Positions 1 to 6,200 of a stretch of 26,711 nt of DNA are shown here, piece after piece. The DNA is from a virus, in IMG/VR virus record IMGVR_UViG_3300028027_001166, positions 1-26,711 of that record; one strand, given 5' to 3'. How positions within the stretch are numbered: position 1 is the stretch's first letter; every line of letters starts with the position of its first letter. The notes beneath the pieces are model-generated. The model searched no databases and had not been told where the DNA came from. It saw nothing but the letters and a program-made list of their open reading frames with translations. The position numbers and the translations under genes were made by a program.

Positions 1-199
1 TATCAAGGGAGAGATCATTGAAGTAACAGATGCTGAAGTAGTTCACAAGGGTATTGCAGGTCGTAAGTTCACACGATCATTTGCCCTTGGAGAATATATG
101 GAAGTTACTGGGGCTGATATGAAGGATGGTATGTTACATATTAATGTAGATCGTATTATTCCTGAAGATAAAAAGCCTAAAACTATTAAGATAAAGTAA
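1..199 (+). CDS. Small heat-shock protein (Hsp20/IbpA-like), 3' part
   Basis: The window opens inside a reading frame (codons from position 2) that ends at TAA 197-199 and encodes the last 65 residues of a protein. The segment resembles the end of the alpha-crystallin domain of IbpA-type chaperones: a GIAGRKFTRSF strand, the EYMEVTGADMKDGMLHI block, then IPEDKKPKTIKIK, which carries the C-terminal I-x-I motif that docks between subunits. Hsp20 proteins hold unfolding proteins in an ATP-independent way. They are known from T4-like cyanophages, where help with virion assembly or host stress has been suggested. The N-terminus lies outside the window. A stem-loop follows the stop within 30 bases. 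Confidence 0.82.
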   Translation, partial: IKGEIIEVTDAEVVHKGIAGRKFTRSFALGEYMEVTGADMKDGMLHINVDRIIPEDKKPKTIKIK

Positions 200-223
200 C
201 ATTTAGACCACCGTCTAAAACAA

Positions 224-254
224 CCTGAGCAAGTTGTAAAACTGCTCATCTTTT
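224..254 (+). terminator. Stem-loop after hsp20, copy 1 of a conserved element
   Basis: TGAGCA(A)GTT, loop GTAA, AACTGCTCA forms a 9-bp stem with one bulged A at 226-248. It is followed by TCTTTT, so it can act as an intrinsic terminator for the Hsp20 gene. The same CCTGAGCA...TGCTCA design recurs near the 3' ends of leftward genes at 23542, 24778, 26065 and 26585. Confidence 0.65.
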
Positions 255-262
255 GATATACT
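234..262 (+). promoter_or_regulatory. Promoter of the endolysin operon
   Basis: TTGTAA (234-239), a 17-nt spacer and TATACT (257-262) form a sigma70/SigA-type promoter whose -35 lies in the stem-loop. The predicted start near 269 leaves a short leader with AGGAGG at 278-283, 6 nt before the ATG at 290. Confidence 0.55.
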
Positions 263-289
263 TATAGTACTAAACTTAGGAGGTTTTGT

Positions 290-1066
290 ATGGCTGTTAA
301 AGGCTCAGTAGAAGCAATTATTGAAATTGCAAAGAAAGAAGTTGGGACTATTGAAGGACCAAAGGATAACGAAACAAAGTACGGCGCATGGATGAAGGTT
401 AACTTCCAGCCATGGTGTCAGTCATTCGTTTCTTGGTGTGCACACACTGCAGGAGTAGCAAAGTTCCCAAAGTCTGCATCAACAGTTGCAGCATCAGATG
501 AATTTAAGAAGCAAGGTCGTTGGGCAGATGCTCGTAATGACGATCCAACCCCAGGAGACTGGATCTATTTTGATTTCCCAGATGATGGTGTAAATCGTAT
601 TTCACATGTTGGTCTTTGTATTAAGAATAATGGTGATGGAACAATCCAAGTTATTGAAGGAAATACTTCTGGAACTGCTAAGGGAGATCAGCGCAATGGC
701 GGAATGTGCGTAGAAAAGACTCGTGCCTATGTAAAGAACAAGAAGGGTATCCTTAACGCTGTAGTTGGTTGGGGTCGTCCAGTTTATGCTGGTGAAGAAA
801 ATGCTCCATTGCTATCAAAGGCTGGAGTTGTAACTGAGGCACCTGCAGCAAAGGCTAAGAAGGCTGCTCCTGCAGCGTTTAAGCCACTTAAGAATGGTTC
901 AAAGGGACAGGCAGTTAAGAATGTCCAAACCCTTCTTGGTCTAAAGGCTGATGGTGATTTTGGTTCTGGAACTGAAAAGGCAGTAAAAGCATTTCAGTCA
1001 TCAAACAAACTTGCTCAAACAGGTATTGTAGATGTTATTACATTTAAGGCACTAAAGAGTAAGTAA
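290..1066 (+). CDS. Endolysin: CHAP amidase/peptidase with peptidoglycan-binding domain
   Basis: This 258-residue protein is a two-domain lysin. Residues about 10-165 form a CHAP domain: the catalytic Cys is in PWCQSFVSWC, the His in ISHVGLC, and the acidic partner in VIEGNTSG, giving the Cys-His-Asx/Glu arrangement of NlpC/P60-type hydrolases. An Ala/Lys-rich linker (about 175-195) leads to a PG_binding_1 domain (about 198-258) with the LKNGSKGQAVKNVQ and DGDFGSGTEKAVKAFQ repeats. It should cut the peptide part of host peptidoglycan at lysis. There is no signal peptide, so export would need a holin; a holin-like gene lies at 5861. The start is set by AGGAGG 6 nt upstream. The stop overlaps the next start (TAATG). 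Confidence 0.9.
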   Translation: MAVKGSVEAIIEIAKKEVGTIEGPKDNETKYGAWMKVNFQPWCQSFVSWCAHTAGVAKFPKSASTVAASDEFKKQGRWADARNDDPTPGDWIYFDFPDDGVNRISHVGLCIKNNGDGTIQVIEGNTSGTAKGDQRNGGMCVEKTRAYVKNKKGILNAVVGWGRPVYAGEENAPLLSKAGVVTEAPAAKAKKAAPAAFKPLKNGSKGQAVKNVQTLLGLKADGDFGSGTEKAVKAFQSSNKLAQTGIVDVITFKALKSK

Positions 1067-1251
1067 TGCCAGCATACGAATATCAATGCACTGGTACTTG
1101 TGAAGGTATAGTCATTAAAGTTCGTTCTATAAAAGATAACGATCCAGGGTATGAGTGTGAAACTTGCACTCTACCACTGGCTCGTGTATACTCTACTACA
1201 GAGGTAATTTTTAATGGTTCGGGATTTTATAAAACTGATAACAGAAAGTAG
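1066..1251 (+). CDS. FmdB-type zinc ribbon protein
   Basis: This 61-residue protein matches the FmdB/CxxC_CxxC_SSSS zinc-ribbon family, typically described as a putative regulatory protein. It has an MPAYEYQC start, cysteine pairs C8/C12 and C31/C34, and the characteristic NGSGFYKTD(N)R ending. The first knuckle is C-x3-C rather than the usual C-x2-C. Its function is not established; zinc binding is expected. It is translationally coupled to the endolysin by TAATG. Confidence 0.82.
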   Translation: MPAYEYQCTGTCEGIVIKVRSIKDNDPGYECETCTLPLARVYSTTEVIFNGSGFYKTDNRK

Positions 1252-1254
1252 CGG

Positions 1255-1269
1255 TATACTATGAAGATG
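1255..1269 (+). promoter_or_regulatory. TATACT box six nt before an in-frame ATG
   Basis: TATACT (1255-1260) lies in the short gap after the FmdB gene. An in-frame ATG at 1267 falls exactly where transcription would begin, as in the other leaderless candidates of this window. No convincing -35 is visible, so it may be a weak internal promoter or chance. Confidence 0.3.
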
Positions 1270-1518
1270 ATGATCAAAGAAGAAGAAGCAGTTACGCAAG
1301 AGTGGATTCTTAAAGCAACAGATAGATGTGATTCTTGTGCAGCAGAGGCTTTGGTTAAGGTTAGTGGCATTAGTGGAGACTTAATGTTCTGTGGTCATCA
1401 CTATAATAAGATTATGGATAATCCAGAAACTTATAAAAAAATGATGGCATTTATGCTAACGATCATTGATGAGCGTGAAAAACTTGTTGAGAACAAGGCG
1501 AAAGGTAAAGACTACTAA
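1261..1518 (+). CDS. DUF7455-like zinc protein
   Basis: This 85-residue protein has the core ATDRCDSCAAEALVKV...GDLMFCGHH, which matches the actinobacterial DUF7455 family (DRCDRCGA...LLFCAHH) of unknown function. The CxxC pair and the C-x-H-H group probably bind one zinc. The C-terminal helix (MMAFMLTIIDEREKL) extends beyond the usual family core. No Shine-Dalgarno sequence precedes the ATG at 1261; the ATGs at 1267 and 1270 are alternatives and fit a leaderless transcript from TATACT 1255-1260. The stop overlaps the next start (TAATG). Confidence 0.78.
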   Translation: MKMMIKEEEAVTQEWILKATDRCDSCAAEALVKVSGISGDLMFCGHHYNKIMDNPETYKKMMAFMLTIIDEREKLVENKAKGKDY

Positions 1519-1925
1519 TGTATGAATATTATGTAAGAAAAGTAGAGAATGTAGTAGATGGAGATACCATTGACGTTCTTATTGATTTAGGGTTTGATAT
1601 CCTGTTTGCATCTCGTGTTAGACTGGCTGGTATTGATACCCCTGAGTCCCGCACAAAAGATCTTGCTGAGAAGGCTCTAGGTCTAGAAGCCAAGGAGTAC
1701 TTAAAGAAGTCTCTTAAGGATGCTAAGTCTGTCATTATTAAGACTGAAAAGATGGACTCATCTGAAAAGTATGGTCGCATTTTAGGCTGGGTATATGTAG
1801 ATGGCAATACCGTATCCCTTAACGATATGATGATCAATGATGGTTATGCTTGGGGATACCTTGGAGATACTAAGGTAAAAGATTTTGATGCTCTTGCCAA
1901 GGCTAGAAAGAAGTCTGGCAAGTGA
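1518..1925 (+). CDS. Staphylococcal-type thermonuclease (SNase)
   Basis: This 135-residue protein is a compact SNase-fold nuclease. The metal and catalytic motifs are present: VVDGDTIDV, RVRLAGIDTPES with the Arg, Asp and general-base Glu positions, and EKYGRILGWVYVDG with the second catalytic Arg; the family ending NDMMINDGYAW follows. Such enzymes hydrolyse DNA or RNA with Ca2+. No signal peptide is visible, so it should act inside the infected cell, possibly in degrading host DNA for nucleotide recycling (inference). It starts on TAATG overlap with the preceding gene and ends in a GTGA overlap with thioredoxin. Confidence 0.88.
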   Translation: MYEYYVRKVENVVDGDTIDVLIDLGFDILFASRVRLAGIDTPESRTKDLAEKALGLEAKEYLKKSLKDAKSVIIKTEKMDSSEKYGRILGWVYVDGNTVSLNDMMINDGYAWGYLGDTKVKDFDALAKARKKSGK

Positions 1926-2176
1926 GACACATCCTTTACTTTACTGCAGATTGGTGCCATCCTTGCAAAAAAGTAAAGCCAATAGTTGAAGAACTTAACC
2001 GTGATTCTTCTGTTAAGTTTCAGTTTATTGATGTTGACCAAGAAATAGAAATGGCTAAAAATATGAATGTTAGGTCAGTCCCTACATTTATTGTTATTGA
2101 CAATGGATCTGAAGTAAAAAGAGCAACTGGCGCACAAACAAAAGAACAGTTACAGGAATTAATGTCAGATGGATGA
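1922..2176 (+). CDS. Thioredoxin
   Basis: This 84-residue protein is a short thioredoxin fold starting directly at the first strand. It has the redox motif WCHPC in LYFTADWCHPCKK, the FIDVDQ strand, and the cis-proline motif SVPTF followed by GSEVKRATGAQ. It should shuttle electrons to disulfide substrates such as ribonucleotide reductase. It lacks the usual N-terminal extension (family about 105 residues). It begins with GTG in the GTGA overlap with the nuclease gene, with an AAAGAAG ribosome-binding site. Its end overlaps the next gene by 8 nt. Confidence 0.88.
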   Translation: MRHILYFTADWCHPCKKVKPIVEELNRDSSVKFQFIDVDQEIEMAKNMNVRSVPTFIVIDNGSEVKRATGAQTKEQLQELMSDG

Positions 2177-2498
2177 AGACCACTCTGAAATTTTTGACAT
2201 GCTAATCCTCAATGGAGCAGTTGAGGTTGTGGGTGTTGACCCAGTTAGCGGTGAGTTCCTATACTCAATGACAGAAAAAATGATTGAAATTATGCCAGAG
2301 GTATACCAAGAGCATATGAATCAGGTCAATAATCAGATAATGAATCTTTGGCAGGATGGGTTTTTAAATGTTGATTTAATGGATTCTAACCCACTAGTAA
2401 CCCTTACGGACAAGGCTTTTGATATAAAAGAACTTAGCAAAATGGACACAGAATCACTTGAGTGCCTCAATGAAATCAAAAGGGTACTAGCAAAGTAA
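2169..2498 (+). CDS. Hypothetical phage protein
   Basis: I do not recognise this 109-residue acidic protein. The middle (about 45-85) reads as two helices followed by LWQDGFLNVDLMDSNPLVTLTDKAFDI, a pattern reminiscent of the recognition helix and wing of winged-helix proteins, but no DNA-binding role can be claimed. It overlaps the thioredoxin gene by 8 nt, so translation is probably coupled, and an extended -10 promoter follows its stop. Confidence 0.7.
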   Translation: MDEDHSEIFDMLILNGAVEVVGVDPVSGEFLYSMTEKMIEIMPEVYQEHMNQVNNQIMNLWQDGFLNVDLMDSNPLVTLTDKAFDIKELSKMDTESLECLNEIKRVLAK

Positions 2499-2502
2499 AT
2501 TC

Positions 2503-2511
2503 TGCTATAAT
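2503..2511 (+). promoter_or_regulatory. Extended -10 promoter
   Basis: TGCTATAAT is a perfect extended -10 (TGn plus TATAAT) five bases after the preceding stop and 26 nt before the next start. AGGAGG at 2526-2531 sits 6 nt before the ATG at 2538. The same TGCTATAAT occurs at 11133-11141 on the other strand. Confidence 0.6.
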
Positions 2512-2537
2512 CAGTATATAGGTCTAGGAGGATCATT

Positions 2538-3290
2538 ATGCCATATAAGGTTGGAGCCAAAGGCTCATTTGGGTGCTCTGGCTACCCTGCACTAAAAGAA
2601 GGCACAAATGAAGTAATGGGATGCCACACTTCAAGAGCAGAAGCAGCAGCACAAATTTATGCAATTAATCGTAGTGAGGGTAACATAGGTAAGTCTATGC
2701 CAAACCTAAAAGAAGGCGATTTTGCTATGACTGCACATGGTGGAGATGAAGAGTTTCACATTGGTCAAGTAGTTCATGTAATGCGTGAAGGTATGCTAGG
2801 TATTCCTGGTGGAGAATATACACTTGAAGCAACTCCTGAAAATCCTGCGGTATTGATTCAGTTATTTGAACAAGATGAAAGTGGACTATGGGAAGCAACA
2901 AGAACATACTCTGCTTGCACAATGAATTTGTTTATTCCTATTGATCCACTTCCAGTTGAGCCAGAACTAACTGTTGAAGATATGCCAAATATGAATGCAC
3001 AACCAGATCTTATGGATGCTTATGATGCCTCAATTGGAAAAGCAAAGAAGCCTAACTATGGAGCAATGATTAAGCCACGTACTGGTGGATCTTCTCCTGC
3101 AAACCCAAAACTATATGCAAGAGTAGTTCAAGCAGCAAAAGATAAGTTTGATGTATATCCATCAGCGGTTGCAAACTCTTGGGTAGTTCAAGAATATAAA
3201 CGTCGTGGTGGCACATATAAATTTGATTCAATAGAAGAAACAAAAAGTATTTGGAGTGGAATGTTTGATCCGAAAGGATTTAATAAATAA
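2538..3290 (+). CDS. Multidomain phage protein with Cys-containing N-terminal motif
   Basis: This 250-residue protein has three parts. Residues 1-50 (KGSFGCSGYPALKEG..VMGCHTSRAEAAAQ) match a short motif that I know as an accessory segment of actinobacterial phage proteins. The middle (about 58-135) is a beta-rich domain (GDFAMTAHGGDEEFHIGQV, LEATPENPAVLIQL). The C-terminus (about 185-235) holds NPKLYARVVQAAKDKFDVYPS, then VVQEYKRRGG, typical of a small helical module found in phage proteins. No catalytic motif is visible. It is preceded by its own extended -10 promoter and a strong ribosome-binding site, and linked to the next gene by TAATG. Confidence 0.75.
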   Translation: MPYKVGAKGSFGCSGYPALKEGTNEVMGCHTSRAEAAAQIYAINRSEGNIGKSMPNLKEGDFAMTAHGGDEEFHIGQVVHVMREGMLGIPGGEYTLEATPENPAVLIQLFEQDESGLWEATRTYSACTMNLFIPIDPLPVEPELTVEDMPNMNAQPDLMDAYDASIGKAKKPNYGAMIKPRTGGSSPANPKLYARVVQAAKDKFDVYPSAVANSWVVQEYKRRGGTYKFDSIEETKSIWSGMFDPKGFNK

Positions 3291-3430
3291 TGCCAAAGAA
3301 AAAATCAGGATCCTTTAATGCAACACAAATTAAAGATGGAAAGATTGTTCGTATGAATAAGAATGGAACAGTTAAGTCTATTCTTGGTGATTACTATGTT
3401 AACCATAATAAGGTAAAGAAAAATGGCTGA
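3290..3430 (+). CDS. Small basic protein, 46 aa
   Basis: An ATG overlapping the previous stop (TAATG) opens a 46-codon frame beginning MPKKKSGSFNATQIKDGKIV and ending at TGA 3428-3430, 8 nt into the next gene. The product is rich in Lys and Asn (about a quarter Lys) and could bind nucleic acid. I do not recognise it. The coupling on both sides is the main evidence that it is translated. Confidence 0.62.
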   Translation: MPKKKSGSFNATQIKDGKIVRMNKNGTVKSILGDYYVNHNKVKKNG

Positions 3431-3782
3431 TACATATACTCCTACTTCAGGTATGAAGGCTGCTGCAAGAAGAGCGCTTAAGTGGAAAGAAGAAGGTAAA
3501 GCAACTGGTGCTGGAACCCCTGTAGGTTGGGGTAGAGCAACAGATATTGTTAATGGATCTGCAATGTCTCTTGATACTGTTAAGCGCATGTATTCATTTT
3601 TTTCACGGCATGAAGTAGATAAAAAAGGTAAAGATTTTTATAATACATCTAACCCATCTAATGGTCGTATCATGTGGGATGCTTGGGGCGGAGATGCAGG
3701 GTTTTCCTGGTCAAGAGCAATAGTTAATCGTGAAAAGAACAAGGTTTGGGAAGGTAGCCCTTTTGATTTTAGAAAGGGTTAA
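3423..3782 (+). CDS. Conserved phage protein with WGGDAG motif
   Basis: This 119-residue protein belongs to a type I know from actinobacterial phages, alone or attached to head proteins. It has TPTSGMKAAARRALKWKEEG, a helical DIVNGSAMSLDTVKRMYSFFSRHEVDKKGK segment, and the signature MWDAWGGDAGFSWSRAIVNRE. The alternating helices and SRHEVDKKG block are strongly conserved in such proteins, but their biochemical role is not known to me. It shares an 8-nt overlap with the preceding small gene. Confidence 0.75.
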   Translation: MADTYTPTSGMKAAARRALKWKEEGKATGAGTPVGWGRATDIVNGSAMSLDTVKRMYSFFSRHEVDKKGKDFYNTSNPSNGRIMWDAWGGDAGFSWSRAIVNREKNKVWEGSPFDFRKG

Positions 3783-3784
3783 GC

Positions 3785-4204
3785 ATGGAGTATTTCCTAG
3801 TAGTGGGCTTGACAATCCTTGCCACCTGGTTTATAATTAGAATAGTAACAAAAAGTAAATATAAAAAATCTCATAGAGTTATATATCGCCAAAGTGATAT
3901 GCACAAAATGATGAAAAAGTTTTTTACTTATGAGTTACCACAGCACCAAGATACATCTTCTCAGTTGCAAAAGCGCAGAGAAAAGAGTACAATTAAGGTG
4001 TTAGTTGTAGAAGATCAAGCATATTGGGTGGCTAGTAATATATTTTATGTTGCTAATGTTGAAGATGGTGCACCAGTACCAGAATCAGCAAAGCCAGTAG
4101 ATACAACTAATATGTCAAAAAAAGATGTTGAGAAGATGTTATTCATATTGGATAACTTAAGGAGTGGGAATAGAAATGATAGTGGCAGTACAGGGAACAA
4201 ATGA
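3785..4204 (+). CDS. Membrane-anchored hypothetical protein
   Basis: This 139-residue protein has one N-terminal transmembrane helix (residues 2-21, FLVVGLTILATWFIIRIV) followed by a basic cytoplasmic stop-transfer stretch (TKSKYKKSHR). A soluble domain follows with KVLVVEDQAYWVASNIFYVANVE and a helical end (SKKDVEKMLFILDNL). The VEDQAYWV segment only superficially resembles a receiver motif. I do not recognise the family. AAAGGG lies near the start. The first codons contain a perfect promoter sequence (3809-3837). Confidence 0.68.
   Translation: MEYFLVVGLTILATWFIIRIVTKSKYKKSHRVIYRQSDMHKMMKKFFTYELPQHQDTSSQLQKRREKSTIKVLVVEDQAYWVASNIFYVANVEDGAPVPESAKPVDTTNMSKKDVEKMLFILDNLRSGNRNDSGSTGNK
3809..3837 (+). 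promoter_or_regulatory. Perfect consensus promoter inside a gene
   Basis: TTGACA (3809-3814), exactly 17 nt, then TATAAT (3832-3837), all 12 consensus bases, inside codons 9-18 of the membrane protein gene. It would start RNA near 3844 and drive the downstream genes from 4176, including whiB. A chance match at ideal spacing is unlikely in a window of this size. Confidence 0.6.
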
Positions 4205-4526
4205 TTTTAATGATTATCAAATTTTTCTTCGTGCAATGAGCGTTGCTCTTTCTGGCATGAAAGAAGATGATAATGAGTTTATTATTTATTCAGTAGGCCC
4301 AGCAAAAGTTAACTCTTTTGTTTCAGAGTTCTCAAACTTATCTGAAAGAGGGATGAAGGCTCGTGGCAAGAAGATTAAATTCTTTAAGGCACCTACTTCA
4401 TGGGTTGAAGAAAATATGAGTTACGTAAACTACTTTGCTTTCTTAAGCACACCAAAGCAATCAAATTCAAAACTTGTTGCTCAGGCTGAACTTAACAATG
4501 TTGAAGTTGGAATCTTTAGATACTAA
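4176..4526 (+). CDS. Hypothetical protein, Rossmann-like
   Basis: The start at 4176 is set by AAGGAG (4159-4164) 11 nt upstream; a GTG at 4164 is less likely because it overlaps that site. The 116-residue product begins MIVAVQGTNDFNDYQIFLRA and continues with EFIIYSVGPAKVNSF, RGKKIKFFKAPTSWVEENM and LNNVEVGIFRY. This alternation of strands and helices resembles SLOG/DUF2493-type Rossmann folds, which bind nucleotides, but the defining GGARGAD-type motif is absent. It overlaps the preceding gene by 29 nt. Confidence 0.65.
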   Translation: MIVAVQGTNDFNDYQIFLRAMSVALSGMKEDDNEFIIYSVGPAKVNSFVSEFSNLSERGMKARGKKIKFFKAPTSWVEENMSYVNYFAFLSTPKQSNSKLVAQAELNNVEVGIFRY

Positions 4527-4562
4527 AAGGGGTAAAGATGTATTATAAAAGACTTAGATGCA

Positions 4563-4748
4563 ATGGAAAAAATTGTATCAAAAAATAGCAACCTAAAATG
4601 GGTTGGTTGGGATGTTCTAGAACTCAAGAAAACAAATCTTGGCAGAACAGATGCTAACGGTATTCGCATTAACAATGAATGGTACATTCAAAAAACTTTT
4701 AGTCCTTCTCGTAGTGGCTGGGAGATTCCAGGCAAGTATAAGGAGTAG
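4563..4748 (+). CDS. Hypothetical protein with disturbed start region
   Basis: The open frame from the ATG at 4563 gives 61 residues (VSKNSNLKWVGWDVLELKK ... SPSRSGWEIPGKYKE) of unknown function. This start has no ribosome-binding site. AAGGGG (4527-4532) instead points to an ATG at 4538 in another frame, which stops after 16 codons. Removing one T near 4541 would join that ATG to the main frame and give MIIKDLDAMEKIV, a plausible native N-terminus. So the gene has either a one-base insertion, a sequence error, or a weak internal start. AGGAG at its end serves whiB. Confidence 0.62.
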   Translation: MEKIVSKNSNLKWVGWDVLELKKTNLGRTDANGIRINNEWYIQKTFSPSRSGWEIPGKYKE

Positions 4749-4750
4749 AC

Positions 4751-5035
4751 ATGAAGCAGCATCTATGGAAAGACGATGCTCCATGCAAAGACCTTGATAC
4801 TAATATATTTTTTGATAAATATGAAGATGAATCTGAATCCAGATTTTTAGTTGATGCTTTATGCATGCAGTGTCCACTAGCAAGAAAATGTTTTGCTAAT
4901 GGTGTATCTGGAAAAGAATGGGGAGTTTGGGGTGGTGTATATCTTGAAGATGGTAAAGTATCTAGAGAATTCAACAACCATAAAACCAAGGCAGACTGGG
5001 CAGACACATGGCAAGTTTTAACAATGGATAAATAA
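4751..5035 (+). CDS. WhiB-like Fe-S transcription factor
   Basis: This 94-residue protein has the four cluster-ligand cysteines of Wbl proteins (C12, C38, C41, C47; C-x25-C-x2-C-x5-C, in DAPCKD and LCMQCPLARKCF) and the turn motif GVWGG at 59-63. Wbl proteins occur only in Actinobacteria and their phages; they bind a [4Fe-4S] cluster and the main sigma factor to alter promoter choice. The basic C-terminal DNA-binding tail is short here (REFNNHKTK). A phage copy could block or redirect host Wbl regulons, as TM4 WhiB does. The start has AGGAG 5 nt upstream. Confidence 0.92.
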   Translation: MKQHLWKDDAPCKDLDTNIFFDKYEDESESRFLVDALCMQCPLARKCFANGVSGKEWGVWGGVYLEDGKVSREFNNHKTKADWADTWQVLTMDK

Positions 5036-5036
5036 A

Positions 5037-5267
5037 ATGTATACAGATGCAATGAAGAGAGCGTTTCACGCAGTGCAAGCGCCTAAAGGTTTTTCTGTTC
5101 AACTTATTGACAATGATCACTTTCTTACTATAAAATTAGATGAAAGACATTTTGCTGGACTATTGCATGATCAAAAGATCGCAGCATTACAATATGTTGT
5201 ACAACTTAAGAATGCTTTAGAGATGGAAGGTGCTATTGTGCTAGTTACGAGAGAGGCTCTGAAATGA
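5037..5267 (+). CDS. Hypothetical protein
   Basis: This 76-residue protein (FSVQLIDNDHFLTIKLDE, then HDQKIAALQYVVQLKNALEM) looks like a small alpha/beta domain: two strands, a long helix and a final strand EGAIVLVTRE. The start may be the ATG at 5037 or at 5052; neither has a clear ribosome-binding site. I do not recognise the family. It ends in an ATGA overlap with the next gene. Confidence 0.62.
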   Translation: MYTDAMKRAFHAVQAPKGFSVQLIDNDHFLTIKLDERHFAGLLHDQKIAALQYVVQLKNALEMEGAIVLVTREALK

Positions 5268-5695
5268 TTGAAAACACTATTATAGTTGTATTAGGTTCTG
5301 CAATGGCTTGTTTTGTAGTAGCCTACCTTATAACTTTAAGAAGGCTAATCTCTTCACAAAAACTTGCAGGTAAATTATATGTTGACAACTTTACTTTAGA
5401 AGAATATATAAAGACACTCAAAAATTTAAAAGAAGATAAGTCAGATCAACAGATACATCAAGAGAACTTCCTTAAGTTTCTTGCTGATTCACGAGACTGG
5501 GCATTCAATTATATTGAAGAGGTTCAGTCTGGTCTTAGTAAGTTTGTTAGTGATGTTGAACCAGAAATCAATTACTTTAAAGAGTATGGGGATCTTATAT
5601 CAATGGAACCAAACTACAACTCATTAAAGAAAATATCACAAGCATATGAAGAGTTAAAAAAGTTACTACCTAAAGAGGAAGAAGAAGTAAAGTGA
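5264..5695 (+). CDS. Membrane-anchored coiled-coil protein
   Basis: This 143-residue protein has an N-terminal transmembrane helix (residues 4-25, NTIIVVLGSAMACFVVAYLI) followed by a long, charged, mostly helical region (about 30-140) with heptad-like Leu/Ile spacing and an acidic KEEEEVK end. The family is unknown to me. It is coupled upstream by ATGA and downstream to the XapX gene by GTGA, which places it in a membrane cassette with a XapX and a holin-like protein. Confidence 0.7.
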   Translation: MIENTIIVVLGSAMACFVVAYLITLRRLISSQKLAGKLYVDNFTLEEYIKTLKNLKEDKSDQQIHQENFLKFLADSRDWAFNYIEEVQSGLSKFVSDVEPEINYFKEYGDLISMEPNYNSLKKISQAYEELKKLLPKEEEEVK

Positions 5696-5850
5696 AAGAT
5701 ATTATCTTATCAACACTAACAGGTTTTGGGTGCGGTGTCGTGTTCGCAGCATTCAAATTGCCAGTACCAGCACCACCAGTTTTTGCGGGAGTCGCAGGAA
5801 TTATTGGTCTATGGATTGGCTTTACAGTACTAACACAAATTATATCCTAG
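5692..5850 (+). CDS. XapX domain small membrane protein
   Basis: A GTG overlapping the previous stop (GTGA) opens a 52-residue frame. The product has two hydrophobic helices around FKLPVPAPPVFAGVAGIIGL, which is the hallmark of the XapX domain (small two-helix membrane proteins of about 50 residues). Their function is unknown. Its position just before a holin-like gene suggests a role in the membrane at lysis or infection, which is inference. AGGAGG for the next gene begins within its stop codon. Confidence 0.82.
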   Translation: MKDIILSTLTGFGCGVVFAAFKLPVPAPPVFAGVAGIIGLWIGFTVLTQIIS

Positions 5851-5860
5851 GAGGAATAAA

Positions 5861-6136
5861 ATGAATAAGAAACAACTAGAGGCACTACTAGCATCATATG
5901 GTCGCTCAGTACTTGCATCAGGTCTAGCACTATACATGGCTGGCGTAACAGATCCAAAGGATCTATGGACAGCGCTTGTTGCTGCTATCGCACCAGTTGC
6001 AATCAGAGCAATTAATCCTAACGACAAGGCTTTTGGTGTATTACCAGATGCTAAGGAAGTAGAGAAGGCTCTCAAGGCTGCTAAGGCACCTGTAAAGAAG
6101 AAGGCAGCAGTCAAGAAGGCAGCGCCAAAGAAGTAA
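5861..6136 (+). CDS. Holin-like membrane protein with Lys/Ala-rich tail
   Basis: This 91-residue protein starts 6 nt after AGGAGG (5849-5854). It has hydrophobic segments at about 14-28 (GRSVLASGLALYMAGV) and 34-50 (DLWTALVAAIAPVAIRA), followed by a strongly basic tail of Lys-Ala repeats (KAAKAPVKKKAAVKKAAPKK) resembling histone H1 tails. Two short helices and a basic cytoplasmic tail fit class II holins, which release the endolysin. The tail is longer than usual and could also bind DNA or polyphosphate. No direct holin signature is present, so the call rests on topology and operon context. Confidence 0.6.
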   Translation: MNKKQLEALLASYGRSVLASGLALYMAGVTDPKDLWTALVAAIAPVAIRAINPNDKAFGVLPDAKEVEKALKAAKAPVKKKAAVKKAAPKK

Positions 6137-6151
6137 GTAGTAAAAATAGTT

Positions 6152-6182
6152 AGGGCCAGTCTATATTGGGCTGGCTCTTTCT
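6152..6182 (+). terminator. Terminator of the rightward operon
   Basis: AGGGCCAG, an 11-nt loop, then CTGGCTCT gives an 8-bp stem with one G-T pair (6152-6178), followed by TTTCTAT. It lies 15 nt after the holin-like gene. Confidence 0.65.
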
Positions 6183-6200
6183 ATGTTATCATGGAGATAT

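Noticed and set aside
3785-4204. Response-regulator receiver call from the VVEDQAYW segment
   Set aside because: The rest of the receiver fold, including the phosphorylated Asp and the Lys, is missing and the protein is membrane-anchored.
5105-5132. TTGACA-16-TATAAA in the gene at 5037 and TTGACA-17-TATATA in the gene at 5264
   Set aside because: Partial matches of this kind are expected by chance in AT-rich coding sequence, unlike the 12/12 match at 3809.
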